Assembly: GCF_014697625.1 (NCBI RefSeq)
Contig: NZ_JACJSG010000011.1
Coordinates: 62,001 to 126,000, forward strand
From: Anabaena azotica FACHB-119
Lineage (GTDB): Bacteria; Cyanobacteriota; Cyanobacteriia; Cyanobacteriales; Nostocaceae
Direction: 5' to 3'
Length of the DNA stretch: 64,000 nucleotides
This document shows, piece after piece, positions 11,203 to 19,110 of this stretch (its first letter is position 1; each line of letters opens with the position of its first letter). The position numbers and the translations under genes are program-made. The notes under the pieces were generated by a model. It searched no databases and was not told where the DNA came from. It saw only the letters and a list, made by a program, of their open reading frames with translations.

Positions 11203-11414
11203 CGAGTCTGAGTCAGAGTGGGATTTAGCGAAACCCTTATTAAATAAAGATTTCAAAATATAATGTAAACTATTGTTTATTTTTTGCGGATTTATCGAGT
11301 AGGTTAATTGCAAAATATGATACTGTTATTTTATGGATGCTAATCACAATCGTAGCCGTTGACACAGGGGGGATATCTGGCGAAAGAATTCATCCACCTT
11401 GAACACGACAAACC

Positions 11415-11451
11415 ACACCCAAGTAAAAATGTATCATTTTTACTTGGGTGT
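11415..11451. repeat. perfect 16-bp hairpin
   Basis: ACACCCAAGTAAAAAT (11415-11430) and ATTTTTACTTGGGTGT (11436-11451) are perfectly complementary with a 5-nt loop. It lies upstream of the duplicated 310-residue genes. It could be the end of a mobile element or a bidirectional terminator-like stem, since A and T runs are inside the stem. Confidence 0.75.
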
Positions 11452-11628
11452 CAAGTAAATTCAACCAATAAAAAAAGGGAAATCAATTTCTCCCGAGAAA
11501 AATCCCGCCTTGATCTACGACCATTAATTTTAACTAATGGTTAATTTTTGATACAGGTTATTTTTCGGTTTCAGCGTAGGGTATTATTTCGTCGAATAAA
11601 CATTATTGACACAGAAAAGGAGTGAATC

Positions 11629-12561
11629 ATGGGCAAGAGTAAAAGTATCCAACAACAAATTGAAGCAGATAAGAAAAATCAACAATTCATTGATCAAATT
11701 ACAGCGAATCTTCAAAAAACATTAGCAGGGGCAGAGGCTGATTTACAAACAAGAATCAACGATTTTTATACAAGCGGTAGAAATTGGAAGCATGCCCAGT
11801 ATGTTTTTGGTGCACAGCAAAGTTACGAAGTTCACGATACCTGGGGCTTGGATAATCTAACCAATCTGATAAACAGCATAGTAACCGCTGTAGTAAGTAC
11901 AGTGACTGGTAGTTTACCTGAGGGGACTGAAGCCTCAGCTGAAGTTCCAGAGATAAACCAATCAGCAGGTATAGATGATAATTTACAATTGCTGATTGCG
12001 ACAAATGCGGCCAACATATTTACTGGACTGCTTAATTCATTTGGTGCTGTCAATAGAGTTCAATCGAATCGAGCTACCCGATTATCTCCTCTTGGTCAAG
12101 GCTTGAGACTATTTACTACTGTTGGGATTGATGTCCAGCAATCTGCGTCTTTTTTTAACAATAGATTTGTTATTGGATATTATTACCTCTACAGGGTAGA
12201 ATATTCCCTTGATGAATTTCGACAGCAAGCGGAACAAACCCTGGTAGCGCAATATAACAGAACTCTTCAGGCACTAAATATGGCATCAGAAGAAATTTTC
12301 CAAGAATACATTAACAGACAAATAACTCTACAACAGTATCTAAAGTCAGCGCAGTTCATTGAAGATGCAACTAAGGACGTTATTGCGAAAATTGACGAAT
12401 TGAATAAGAATAATAGACAAGATACGATTCAGTTAATGGAAGGTCAGCTGGCTCGATTAATTGGGTTGCAGATAAACTATGGCTACGATAAAGATGTAGA
12501 CGCATTTATTTCTCCTTTCATTGCCGAGGCTAAACAAAAAATAAACGCGAAAGAGATTTAG
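11629..12561 (+). CDS. hypothetical protein, tandem-duplicate copy 1 (310 aa)
   Basis: I do not recognise the family. The protein is soluble-looking overall. An amphipathic, coiled-coil-prone N-terminus (residues 5-45, rich in Gln/Lys/Asp) leads to a mildly hydrophobic Thr/Val/Ile-rich segment (about 78-96). A middle region has a likely beta stretch 'NNRFVIGYYYLYRVEYS' (177-193), and the C-terminus is helical. There is no signal peptide and no cysteine. A good Shine-Dalgarno (AAGGAG) lies 8 nt before ATG 11629. The second copy, including its 5' leader, follows 1132 bp later at 94.5 % amino-acid identity (17 of 310 differ). It sits inside a split kinase gene next to transposase remnants, so it is accessory cargo. 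A pore-forming or membrane-acting role is only a guess from the helix-hydrophobic-beta layout. Confidence 0.8.
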   Translation: MGKSKSIQQQIEADKKNQQFIDQITANLQKTLAGAEADLQTRINDFYTSGRNWKHAQYVFGAQQSYEVHDTWGLDNLTNLINSIVTAVVSTVTGSLPEGTEASAEVPEINQSAGIDDNLQLLIATNAANIFTGLLNSFGAVNRVQSNRATRLSPLGQGLRLFTTVGIDVQQSASFFNNRFVIGYYYLYRVEYSLDEFRQQAEQTLVAQYNRTLQALNMASEEIFQEYINRQITLQQYLKSAQFIEDATKDVIAKIDELNKNNRQDTIQLMEGQLARLIGLQINYGYDKDVDAFISPFIAEAKQKINAKEI

Positions 12562-12598
12562 CTGACCGCTTTTAAAGGCTGGCAGTGGAGCTTTTATT

Positions 12599-12639
12599 GT
12601 TGACCTCTCCTCCTCGTTTTAACGCGAGGAGAGGTCAAC
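12599..12639 (+). terminator. 14-bp hairpin after copy 1 (possible terminator)
   Basis: GTTGACCTCTCCTC (12599-12612) pairs perfectly with GAGGAGAGGTCAAC (12626-12639). No T-tract follows, so it may be an mRNA-stabilising or processing stem between the two tandem genes rather than a strict intrinsic terminator. Confidence 0.5.
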
Positions 12640-12760
12640 GAGACCTTAAAGAAAAGAAGAAAAGCAATATATAAAGAGAAACTGGGAGCATCCGAATTTA
12701 GAAAAAACTAGGGTGTTATTTCGTCGAATAAACATTATTGACATAGAAAAGGAGTGAATC

Positions 12761-13693
12761 ATGGGCAAAAGTAAAAGTATCCAACAACAAATTGAAGCAG
12801 ATAAGAAAAATCAACAATTCATTGATCAAATTACAGCGAATCTTCAAAAAACATTAGCAGGGGCAGAGGCTGATTTACAAACAAGAATCAACGATTTTTA
12901 TACAAGCGGTAGAAATTGGAAGCATGCCCAGTATGTTTTTGGTGCACAGCAAAGTTACGAAGTTCACGATACCTGGGGCTTGGATAATCTAACCAATCTG
13001 ATAAACAGCATAGTAACCGCTGTAGTAAGTACAGTGACTGGTAGTTTACCTGAGGGGACTGAAGCCTCAGATGAAGTTCCAGAGATAAACCAAGCAGCAG
13101 GTATAGATGATAATTTACAATTGCTGATTGCGACAAATACTGCCAACATATTTACTGGACTGCTTAATTCATTTGGTGCTGTCAATAGAGTTCAATCGAA
13201 TCGAGCTACCCGATTATCTCCTCTTGGTCAAGGCTTGAGACTATTTACTACCGTTGGGATTGATGTCCAGCAATCTGCGTCTTTTTTAAACAATAGATTT
13301 GTTATTGGATATTATTACCTCTACAGGGTAGAATATTCCCATGATGAATTTAACCAGCAAGCGGAACAAACCGTTGCAGGGCAATATCAGATAACTTTGG
13401 AGTTACTAAATATGGCATCAGAAGAAATTTTCCAACAATACATTAACAGACAAATAACTCTACAACAGTATCTAAAGTCAGCGCAGTTCATTGAAGATGC
13501 AACTAAGGACGTTATTGCGAAAATTGCCGAATTGAATAAGAATAATAGACAAGATACGATTCAGTTAATGGAAGGTCAGCTGGCTCGATTAATTGGGTTG
13601 CAGATAAACTATGGCTACGATAAAGATGTAGACGCATTTATTTCTCCTTTCATTGCCGAGGCTAAACAAAAAATAAAGGCGAAAGAGAGTTAA
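12761..13693 (+). CDS. hypothetical protein, tandem-duplicate copy 2 (310 aa)
   Basis: Paralogue of the gene at 11629 with exactly the same length. The leader (TATTTCGTCGAATAAACATT and the AAGGAG site) is duplicated almost unchanged, so each copy carries its own expression signals. Differences from copy 1: A104D, S112A, A127T, F176L, L194H, R198N, L205V, V206A, A207G, N210Q, R211I, Q214E, A215L, E226Q, D256A, N306K, I310S. Nine of the seventeen lie in residues 194-215, directly after the 'YYYLYRVEYS' segment. The N-terminal 103 residues are identical. Function is unknown. The pattern suggests recent duplication followed by localised change, by selection or by gene conversion with a third copy. 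Confidence 0.8.
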   Translation: MGKSKSIQQQIEADKKNQQFIDQITANLQKTLAGAEADLQTRINDFYTSGRNWKHAQYVFGAQQSYEVHDTWGLDNLTNLINSIVTAVVSTVTGSLPEGTEASDEVPEINQAAGIDDNLQLLIATNTANIFTGLLNSFGAVNRVQSNRATRLSPLGQGLRLFTTVGIDVQQSASFLNNRFVIGYYYLYRVEYSHDEFNQQAEQTVAGQYQITLELLNMASEEIFQQYINRQITLQQYLKSAQFIEDATKDVIAKIAELNKNNRQDTIQLMEGQLARLIGLQINYGYDKDVDAFISPFIAEAKQKIKAKES

Positions 13694-13822
13694 TCCCTTC
13701 CCGCCAGAAGATTACCTATAATGTAAGAGAAAGTATTACAAGAGGTGACGAGGGAAGATGATGAGTGAATATATAAGAAATCGAACATTATAACTAGGCG
13801 ATCGTCAACTAGACTTAGACTT

Positions 13823-14209
13823 GTGGCAAAAACGCTTAACCCAGATTCAGTTTGGTCAAACTTTAATAGTGTTGGTATGGTAGAATCCGTCTGTTTATTA
13901 GACGGTAAAACAACAGTCGAAACTCGTTATTTTATTAGTAGCCTTAAAGATAACGCTGAACAGTTTGGTAATTCTATTCGCAGTCATTGGGGAGTTGAGA
14001 ATTCATTACATTGGGTATTGGATGTCGCCTTGAGGTAAGATGACTGTCTGATTAGAAAAGATAATGCTCCCCAGAATTTTGCAATTCTTAGACATATTGC
14101 AGTCAATCTTTTAACTCAAGAGAAGCGTGTCAAACTCGGAATCAAAAATAAACAGTTTCTCGCGGCGATGGACAACAAATATTTACTAAGTATTTTAGCG
14201 TTAGCTTAA
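13823..14209 (+). pseudogene. ISAs1-family transposase, C-terminal remnant with an internal stop
   Basis: The frame reads 'VGMVESVCLLDGKTTVETRY' then 'FGNSIRSHWGVENSLHWVLDVALR', a TAA stop at 14036-14038, then 'DDCLIRKDNAPQNFAILRHI' and 'NKYLLSILALA' in the same frame to TAA 14207. This is the conserved C-terminal part of ISAs1 (H-repeat) DDE transposases, in which 'RSHWGIENSLHWVLDV.F.EDD.RIRK' is diagnostic. The stop falls exactly at the usual Glu codon of 'REDD', so a single GAA-to-TAA change explains it. The N-terminal two thirds are missing. Certainly inactive. Confidence 0.85.
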
Positions 14210-14313
14210 AATAGTACATCCAAACTTGAGTTTAATACTTTACATAAAATTTTTATCTATTCTACAGGTAAATATACTTTTATGTATCCCCTGATTGAAT
14301 TATTTTAGTATTA

Positions 14314-14518
14314 ACCCAAGTTGCTAGTTACTCTCTTCCGAAAGATGACATAGGGGTACAGAAACAAGAAAATCCCTCCAGACAGAAAATTAGGAGGGAT
14401 ATATGTTAAATGAAACAGTTACTATCTATTCTGTCATAGATGACCTGTTGAAGGCGATCGCACATGAAGAGGATGTTCGTTGTGAAATGAGTGATGCAGA
14501 AATTATCACAACGGCAAT
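14314..14518 (+). mobile_element. IS982-family element, left-end fragment
   Basis: A probable terminal inverted repeat begins at 14314 (ACCCAAGTTGCTAGTTAC). A short stem ATCCCTCC/GGAGGGAT (14372-14400) follows, then a frame from ATG 14403 (MLNETVTIYSVIDDLLKAIA, EMSDAEIITTAI). This is the N-terminus of IS982-type transposases, where 'DDLLKAI' and 'MSDAEIITTA' are typical. Similarity stops after 'ITTAI', and the sequence runs straight into the C-terminal half of the split kinase. The right end is gone, so this is a deletion or recombination scar rather than an intact insertion. Confidence 0.7.
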
Positions 14519-15148
14519 CACGCCAACTATGAGTTAGTTCTGTTTATCGAATACATCCCTTATATTCTAAAAACATGGCTATGGGAAAACCCCAATGAAC
14601 TGCAAAACCCCCTGGATGATTTGCGTAGAACAATTGGCTTTTTGAAGAGGAAAGGAATTATCCACTTCGACGCACATTTTCACAACGTTCTCACCGACGG
14701 CGAGCTGATATATTTAAGCGATTTTGGTTTGGTACTTGACAAAAGTTTTGCTTTGACAAAAGACGAAGAGTTATTCTTTGAGCAGAACATATTTTATGAT
14801 TACGGAGAAATCCTGTGGAGCCTTAGCTATCTTATTCGCTCATCTTTTGATTTATGCTCAGACAGCGATAAACACAGGCTCATGGAAAAATATGGTATTA
14901 AAGATAGCTGTCAACCTCGTGAGTTGCTACCCATATTACTCAACAATATCGAGCAAATACATACTGATGGAGACATGAAATTAAATGAGTTATACGTCAG
15001 CAGCATCATCAAGTACCGTAGCATCATTGTCCTAATGCACAACTTCTATTCTGATATGCAGAGAAATAATAAGAAGGACAAGAAGTTTCCTGATATAAAA
15101 CTACAACTTTTACTAGAAAAAACAGGGTTTATTTCTCATGTCAAATAG
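14519..15148 (+). pseudogene. protein-kinase-like gene, C-terminal half (split gene)
   Basis: The open frame without its own start reads 'HANYELVLFIEYIPYILKTW', then 'GIIHFDAHFHNVLTDG' (catalytic loop HxDxxxxN), 'IYLSDFGLVLDKSFAL' (DFG), and a ~110-residue helical tail ending SHVK. It supplies exactly the motifs missing from 10756-11202. Compared with a continuous kinase, roughly 40 residues between the halves seem lost. A start codon at TTG 14621 would give a 175-residue product lacking the ATP-binding lobe, so function is unlikely. The 'YHYRFIPFSG ... FIEYIP' context resembles small kinase-like proteins of unknown substrate in filamentous cyanobacteria rather than Hanks kinases. Confidence 0.7.
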
Positions 15149-15203
15149 TTGATTATACTGCTATTTCTCTCTAAAAAAATCTATAACTTTGCTTTTCCTT
15201 TTT

Positions 15204-15351
15204 ATATCAAATTCGGCTAATTACTTATAATATGGTTGTTTTGGTCGGTAATTGGTAATAGCTAATAGGTAATTGTTGTGAGCCATTACCGATTACCGAT
15301 TACCGATTACCAGCCCCCAATATATGATAAGTATTTAAGCGGACATGATAT
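15204..15351 (+). repeat. 148-bp MITE-like element, copy 1
   Basis: Imperfect terminal inverted repeats of about 29 bp: ATATCAAATTCGGCTAATTA at the left, and the reverse complement of the right end begins ATATCATGTCCGCTTAAATA. The interior holds GGTAAT/ATTACCGAT short tandem repeats. A second copy of the same length (148 bp) lies in the opposite orientation at 38848-38995. Flanking TA dinucleotides are compatible with Tc1/IS630-type insertion. Confidence 0.8.
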
Positions 15352-15389
15352 TATTCATCCAATGTGTTTCTTTACTCAAAATAACTTAA

Positions 15390-15590
15390 CTAGTTAGTGA
15401 ATGATTTCAATTCAATCGCATCATGACTACAAAAGAGTCGCACATTACTAGTGCGATCGCAAGATAACGCACGCAACTTTTCTTGATTATATAGTCTAGC
15501 CTTGCGGTCTACCTCCATCATCCATTGATAGGCACGCAGACCAAGCGTACAACGTCGTTGAGCAGAGCCGATTTCCTTTCTGTTGGGAAG
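15390..15590 (-). pseudogene. C-terminal remnant of an MBL-fold metallo-hydrolase
   Basis: On the minus strand, in frame with stop TAG 15392-15390, the translation reads 'KEIGSAQRRCTLGLRAYQWM', 'MEVDRKARLYNQEKLRALSC' and 'NVRLFCSHDAIELKSFTN'. The (C/A)HD-x-x-E ending following 'EVRLFC' is the usual end of cyanobacterial MBL-fold (beta-lactamase-like) proteins, where the His and Asp are metal ligands. An in-frame stop lies just upstream (about 15597) and nothing matching the rest of the family follows, so it is a fragment. Assignment rests on pattern memory only. Confidence 0.45.
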
Positions 15591-15659
15591 TTAGGGCTTA
15601 CTCAATATTCGTCTTTAGGTTGATGAGGGGGAAATGGAGAAGCCTTTGCTGTTTACTCT

Positions 15660-15894
15660 TCCTATAGACAGTTGACAGTTGACTGTTGACTAATAATGAT
15701 AAAAGTAAATCTTTTATCGCAATAAGCAAGACAGTTAGGACATGAGGAAATGAAAAAACTTAGACAGCAAAAGACTTTTAACTCTGTCACCCTCCGGGTT
15801 CGCCAGTTCCCTACGGCGGGAAACCCGCCTACAGGACTGGACTCACCTGTTACCTGTTACCTGTCCCCTGCTATAACTAACCTTCTCCTTGGCT
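15660..15894. repeat. heptamer repeats plus dispersed repeat (copy of 38999-39095)
   Basis: GTTGACA/GTTGACT heptamers at 15666-15693 are followed by a dispersed repeat from about 15716 (AAGCAAGACAGTTAGGACAT, then ATGAAAAAACTTAGACAG) to 'CCCCTGCTATA' at 15873. Here it carries an insertion of GC-rich palindromic sequence (GGGTTCGCC..GGCGGGAAACCCGCC). The same element without that insertion is at 38999-39095. No gene is seen. Confidence 0.7.
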
Positions 15895-16280
15895 ATGGAA
15901 AAACAAGATTCCCCACTTAGTGGAGATGCGCTAATTAAAGAAGTCTGTCGCCGCATTCGGGTAGCTCGTAGTTATTGGGATGCCCATAATAATGCTGCTT
16001 GTAGGGGTGAGCGTGGGCGTTGCTGAATCAAGATATGAATTTGTCTCACGCAAAGGCGCAAAGGCGCTAAGTTACAAAGAAAAAGGAAGGTCATTTTGCG
16101 ATTTCATATTCCAATTCAGCAACGCCTGAGCGTGAGCGGGCGTTAGCACTCTACAACCAGCTGACCAAAGAACAAAAACAGCAAATTCCCGAAGTGTTAC
16201 GGGTGTGGCTGCGTTATCGGAGTGAAAAATACTTCGGCGCACATCGAACACCACCTAAGTCAGCAAGAAAATCGAAATAG
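15895..16280 (+). pseudogene. small conserved gene (88 aa) interrupted by a MITE
   Basis: Reading from ATG 15895 gives MEKQDSPLSGDALIKEVCRR, IRVARSYWDAHNNAACRGER, then foreign sequence and a stop. Removing 16016-16134 (element plus one target copy) restores the frame exactly: ...CRGER-ERALALYNQLTKEQKQQI, PEVLRVWLRYRSEKYFGAHR, ending KSK at TAG 16278. The restored protein is 88 residues, basic and alpha-helical, with no membrane segment. I do not recognise a named family. The gene is presumably dead, unless the truncated ~43-residue N-terminal product has a role. Confidence 0.85.
16016..16126. mobile_element. 111-bp MITE with 8-bp target site duplication
   Basis: Terminal inverted repeats start GGCGTTGCTGAATC and end GATTCAGCAACGCC-like (AATTCAGCAACGCC). 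The similarity continues inward (AAGATATGAA / TTCATATTCC). It is flanked by a perfect 8-bp direct repeat TGAGCGTG (16008-16015 and 16127-16134), the mark of transposition. There is no coding capacity. Non-autonomous; its parental transposase is not in this window. Confidence 0.92.
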
Positions 16281-16669
16281 TACTTAGCAGCCCGAAAATT
16301 TTCTTTAATACTGTAGTATGGGACTCTGATTTGATTTTTGAACAAAATTCCATACATATCAATTGCTTGTTAACTGTCCTTTTTTCCCTCTCCCTTATTC
16401 CCTGTTTCTACTGAATGCTCAAGCCCTTGGTAAAGTCTTATTTTATATTTAATTGACAATTTTCTCAGATTAAATTATCTCAGCTTAATAATTTAATAAG
16501 TATTTTTACAGCTTCACTACAGCTTAAACATCTGTAGCATTCTCTTTACTACTACTTAATTTCAATATCATTATTTATCACATTGTACTAACAGCTTAGA
16601 TGATTGATATTAAAAGTGTAGTTTTGCTAAATTGTTTAATCTGTGAATAAGAAATGGGCTGTTAAAAGA

Positions 16670-16789
16670 ATGACAATCAACCTCACATCAGGGGAAGCCG
16701 AAAAGCTGGAACAATACTGTTCAACCACAGGAAGACCAGCAACTGATGTAATTCGAGAACTAATTCGCTCTCTAGCAGATCAGAAATAA
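16670..16789 (+). CDS. mini ribbon-helix-helix (CopG-like) protein, 39 aa
   Basis: The frame is ATG 16670 to TAA 16789: MTINLTSGEAEKLEQYCSTT, GRPATDVIRELIRSLADQK. A short beta strand (TINLT), a helix, the turn 'GRPATDVIRELI' and a second helix match the ribbon-helix-helix fold of small DNA-binding antitoxin/repressor proteins. No obvious toxin gene is adjacent. A similar protein of 55 residues is encoded at 55436-55603. The Shine-Dalgarno is weak (AAAAGA). It might be a fragment of a longer antitoxin. Confidence 0.55.
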   Translation: MTINLTSGEAEKLEQYCSTTGRPATDVIRELIRSLADQK

Positions 16790-17016
16790 CAGATAATTGG
16801 GGTAATAGCAGATATAGCCGTGGCTAGGTAAATAAAGGATAAACTAATCATCAAACATTGATACTAAGAGGCTTTCCTGACTATTCCCTTTTCCCTGCTA
16901 TAATTTGCCATAAAATTTTTCTCTATTTTAAAAATAAAACTAAATAGAGAAAAGAAGCTGGGTTAGTGTATTTCTTTCATAAGAAAGAGCTACAAAAAGT
17001 AGCATAAGAAGTACAA
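16790..17016. other. intergenic, no gene seen
   Basis: AT-rich spacer between the RHH mini-gene and the end of the mrp operon. Part of 16815-16850 resembles the 'gtggc..ggctaa' short repeat seen elsewhere. No convincing terminator for mrpB was found. Confidence 0.4.
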
Positions 17017-17679
17017 TTATAACAAACCGCGATAACGGATAAAAACTAAAATTACTGCCCAAGACCCCAAGGCAACTTTGACCGCCACCAGGATATTCAG
17101 CAAAGGGACAACTCCGCCACTAATTAGTGCGCCCATTTCTCCGTGGGGCAATTCTATTCCCGCCAAGGTGATGGCAGCTAGGACAATGAAAATTAAAACT
17201 GAAACTTTCTCCCATGTGGCGGCTTGCCAACGCTGATAGATACCTTGCATCCACTCCGAGGATGAGGTAATGGCAATTAGGCCGATCGCTGTTCCGCCTG
17301 CTACTCCTGCCGCAAACCCACCACCGGGGCTGAGATGTCCGCGAATAGCTAGTTCGATACTTACCATCGCCGCAATGGTTGCTCCCAATCGTGCCAGTAT
17401 AATCGATGTTTGATCTGTGAAACGATAGAATGTGTTGGAGGGTTTTTCATTCGCTAGGAGAAAATAGGCTCCCATGATGGCGATCGTAAATACTACAACC
17501 TCGTAGATAGTATCATAGAGTCGATTTCTCAGGATTACTACTGTCACCGCGTTGGGTATGCCACCATCTTTGACCAGGGTTTCCACAATAGAGAAGTCCT
17601 GTAAACTTGGTGCTGGATTTGGTAAAGCCAGCATTTTGAAGAAAAGTGCTATCCCAGCAACAATGTATACCCATTTCAT
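17017..17679 (-). CDS. mrpB: Mrp Na+/H+ antiporter subunit B-like (MbhE-MnhB)
   Basis: 220 residues with about six membrane helices. The N-terminal part contains 'DGGIPNAVTVVILRNRLYDT' and 'YEVVVFTIAIMGAYFLL' (MbhE-type), and the C-terminal part 'GHLSPGGGFAAGVAGGTAIG' (MnhB signature). It belongs to the multi-subunit cation/proton antiporter of the cytoplasmic membrane, which supports Na+ tolerance, pH homeostasis and inorganic carbon use in cyanobacteria (family knowledge). Last gene of the operon, overlapping the upstream gene by 4 nt (ATGA type). Confidence 0.85.
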   Translation of the reverse strand: MKWVYIVAGIALFFKMLALPNPAPSLQDFSIVETLVKDGGIPNAVTVVILRNRLYDTIYEVVVFTIAIMGAYFLLANEKPSNTFYRFTDQTSIILARLGATIAAMVSIELAIRGHLSPGGGFAAGVAGGTAIGLIAITSSSEWMQGIYQRWQAATWEKVSVLIFIVLAAITLAGIELPHGEMGALISGGVVPLLNILVAVKVALGSWAVILVFIRYRGLL

Positions 17680-18263
17680 GGCTGCTTCTCCCCTGAATCT
17701 GCTGTATTTACATAGGTGAGGCTGGTTGATGGTAATGCTAATTCGCTTTGCATGATGTCGTAGATACGTTTGACTCTGATGGCGGTGTGATAGGATTTTT
17801 CATCCTCACTTGTGGCTTGTTCTGGTGAAACACAGGTTGCATGAACTTCTTTATCCATCAATGCTTGCTGCAAAGTTTGGGTGTCTGGATAAGGAACCAC
17901 TTCCAGACGCATCTGGCGTTTACGAAAAATTCTGCGTAACTCATCTAGCAGTTGGTCAAAAGGACTTGCGCTTGCGGGCTTGTCATCTGTCTGTGGTAAC
18001 TCATCTTTCAGCACCCCAAGACGCATAACCAAGGATGAGCGCACCGCTACTGCATAGAGGGTAATTGCCAGCATTGTACCTACTAAAGCTTCGGTCAAAG
18101 CCACATCGGGCGCTCCTAAAATAGCATATAGCATTGCCGCGACTGCCCCTAAGATGCCACGGATGATTAAGGCATTGTAGGGATTGACCTGAGTTACTAC
18201 CATACAAGCAGCCAATGGCAGTAAGGCGGTGATCACATAGATATAGGTATCATTCTCGTTCAT
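17676..18263 (-). CDS. mrpA: Mrp antiporter subunit A-like, short (DUF4040/MbhD domain)
   Basis: 195 residues from ATG 18263. Three or so helices contain 'RGILGAVAAMLYAILGAPDV' and 'ALTEALVGTMLAITLYAVAV', the MbhD/DUF4040 module that forms the C-terminal part of full-length MrpA. A ~90-residue hydrophilic tail follows. The large NuoL-like part of MrpA is absent, as in the cyanobacterial C-D-E-F-G-A-B clusters, where this short gene is still named mrpA. Start choice: the upstream frame extends to 18299, but ATG 18263 overlaps the mrpG stop by 14 nt and begins with a membrane helix (MNENDTYIYVITALLPLAAC). Confidence 0.8.
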   Translation of the reverse strand: MNENDTYIYVITALLPLAACMVVTQVNPYNALIIRGILGAVAAMLYAILGAPDVALTEALVGTMLAITLYAVAVRSSLVMRLGVLKDELPQTDDKPASASPFDQLLDELRRIFRKRQMRLEVVPYPDTQTLQQALMDKEVHATCVSPEQATSEDEKSYHTAIRVKRIYDIMQSELALPSTSLTYVNTADSGEKQP

Positions 18264-18534
18264 AACTACCCTCACGACTCGAACAGTAAGCCAACACATA
18301 GCCCAGCATGGTGTTCCACATGGCTAAGGAGATGATAGCGAGGGTGAGGAGCGGCCATTTGCTGGGTATCTTCAAGAGTAGACCAAACAGAATACTCATT
18401 GAGCCAAGGGTATCTGCAACTGTGAGAGTATGGAGTTTGAATAATAGCGATCGCTGGCCTATTAAGGGAAAGGTTCCCCAAAACCAAAAGAAGATGCCTA
18501 CGCCGATACAGGTATAACTTAAAAGGTCGATCAT
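18250..18534 (-). CDS. mrpG: Mrp antiporter subunit G
   Basis: 94 residues and three helices. 'GTFPLIGQRSLLFKLHTLTV' then 'ADTLGSMSILFGLLLK' is the MnhG/PhaG pattern (LHxxxxxDTLG). Small subunit of the Mrp complex. Its 3' end overlaps the start of mrpA by 14 nt, suggesting translational coupling; mrpF ends 26 bp upstream. Confidence 0.88.
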   Translation of the reverse strand: MIDLLSYTCIGVGIFFWFWGTFPLIGQRSLLFKLHTLTVADTLGSMSILFGLLLKIPSKWPLLTLAIISLAMWNTMLGYVLAYCSSREGSYERE

Positions 18535-18560
18535 ATAGAAGATTGGGGTTATGTTAAGTA

Positions 18561-18824
18561 TTAATGCAAGACATCACTCATGCGTTTGAGTAGATGGGCT
18601 ATCAGCATCAAGGACGCATTCCCCACACTCAAGATAATTACTCCGACTACACCAATCATCCAATCATCGCGCAAGACGGATACGACTAAAATCATGATTG
18701 ATGCCTTGGTGCTAATACTGGCAAATGCCAACATTTTCTGCCAGATATTCTCGTCCTGCCATGCCTCGTAGATGGGTATGAGCAGCGCTAAAATCATTAC
18801 TATCATTACCACATTCAGATTCAT
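18561..18824 (-). CDS. mrpF: Mrp antiporter subunit F
   Basis: 87 residues with three predicted helices: MNLNVVMIVMILALLIPIYE, then 'ASISTKASIMILVVSVLRDD' and 'GVVGVIILSVGNASLMLIAH'. Size, helix pattern and position between mrpE and mrpG fit MnhF, although the sequence is divergent. It is separated from mrpE by a 286-bp repeat-filled gap that interrupts an otherwise tight operon. Confidence 0.8.
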   Translation of the reverse strand: MNLNVVMIVMILALLIPIYEAWQDENIWQKMLAFASISTKASIMILVVSVLRDDWMIGVVGVIILSVGNASLMLIAHLLKRMSDVLH

Positions 18825-18832
18825 CGATTTGT

Positions 18833-19110
18833 TAGGGGCTAGGGTTAGGGGCTAGGGGTTAGGGGCTAGGGGTGATTTTGGCATCCTCTCCCAACTTGCC
18901 CTAGCGATATGATAGTTATTTACTGGAAAGTCTTTTATCTTGGAAGGCAGGAGGCAGAGGGCAGGAGGCAGGATAAAAACTGCTCTGGAGCCTCCTGCCG
19001 CGACCGGAGGAAGCAAGGGTTTAAGACCCCACCGTTAGACGGCGCTTACAATTGGGAGGGGTCTTTTTCCTATCCCAATTGTTCCTTCTGCCTCCTGCCT
19101 CCTGCCTCCT
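18833..19110. repeat. repeat cluster inserted between mrpE and mrpF
   Basis: GTTAGGGGCTAGGG-type tandem repeats (18831-18873), then GGAGGCAGGAGGCAGAGGGC (from about 18942), whose complement CCTCCTGCCTCCTGCCTCC lies at about 19088-19107. This allows a ~170-nt stem-loop on the operon transcript. Inside is a second inverted repeat CAATTGGGA/TCCCAATTG (19050-19081). No gene is seen. Confidence 0.8.

Noticed and set aside
11359..11544. 61-residue frame upstream of the tandem genes
   Set aside because: It spans a perfect 16-bp hairpin, has no ribosome site and no recognisable similarity.
14621..15148. Treating the kinase C-half as an intact 175-residue gene from TTG 14621
   Set aside because: The coding similarity continues upstream to about 14519 without a start codon, and the product would lack the ATP-binding lobe that is found at 10756-11180.
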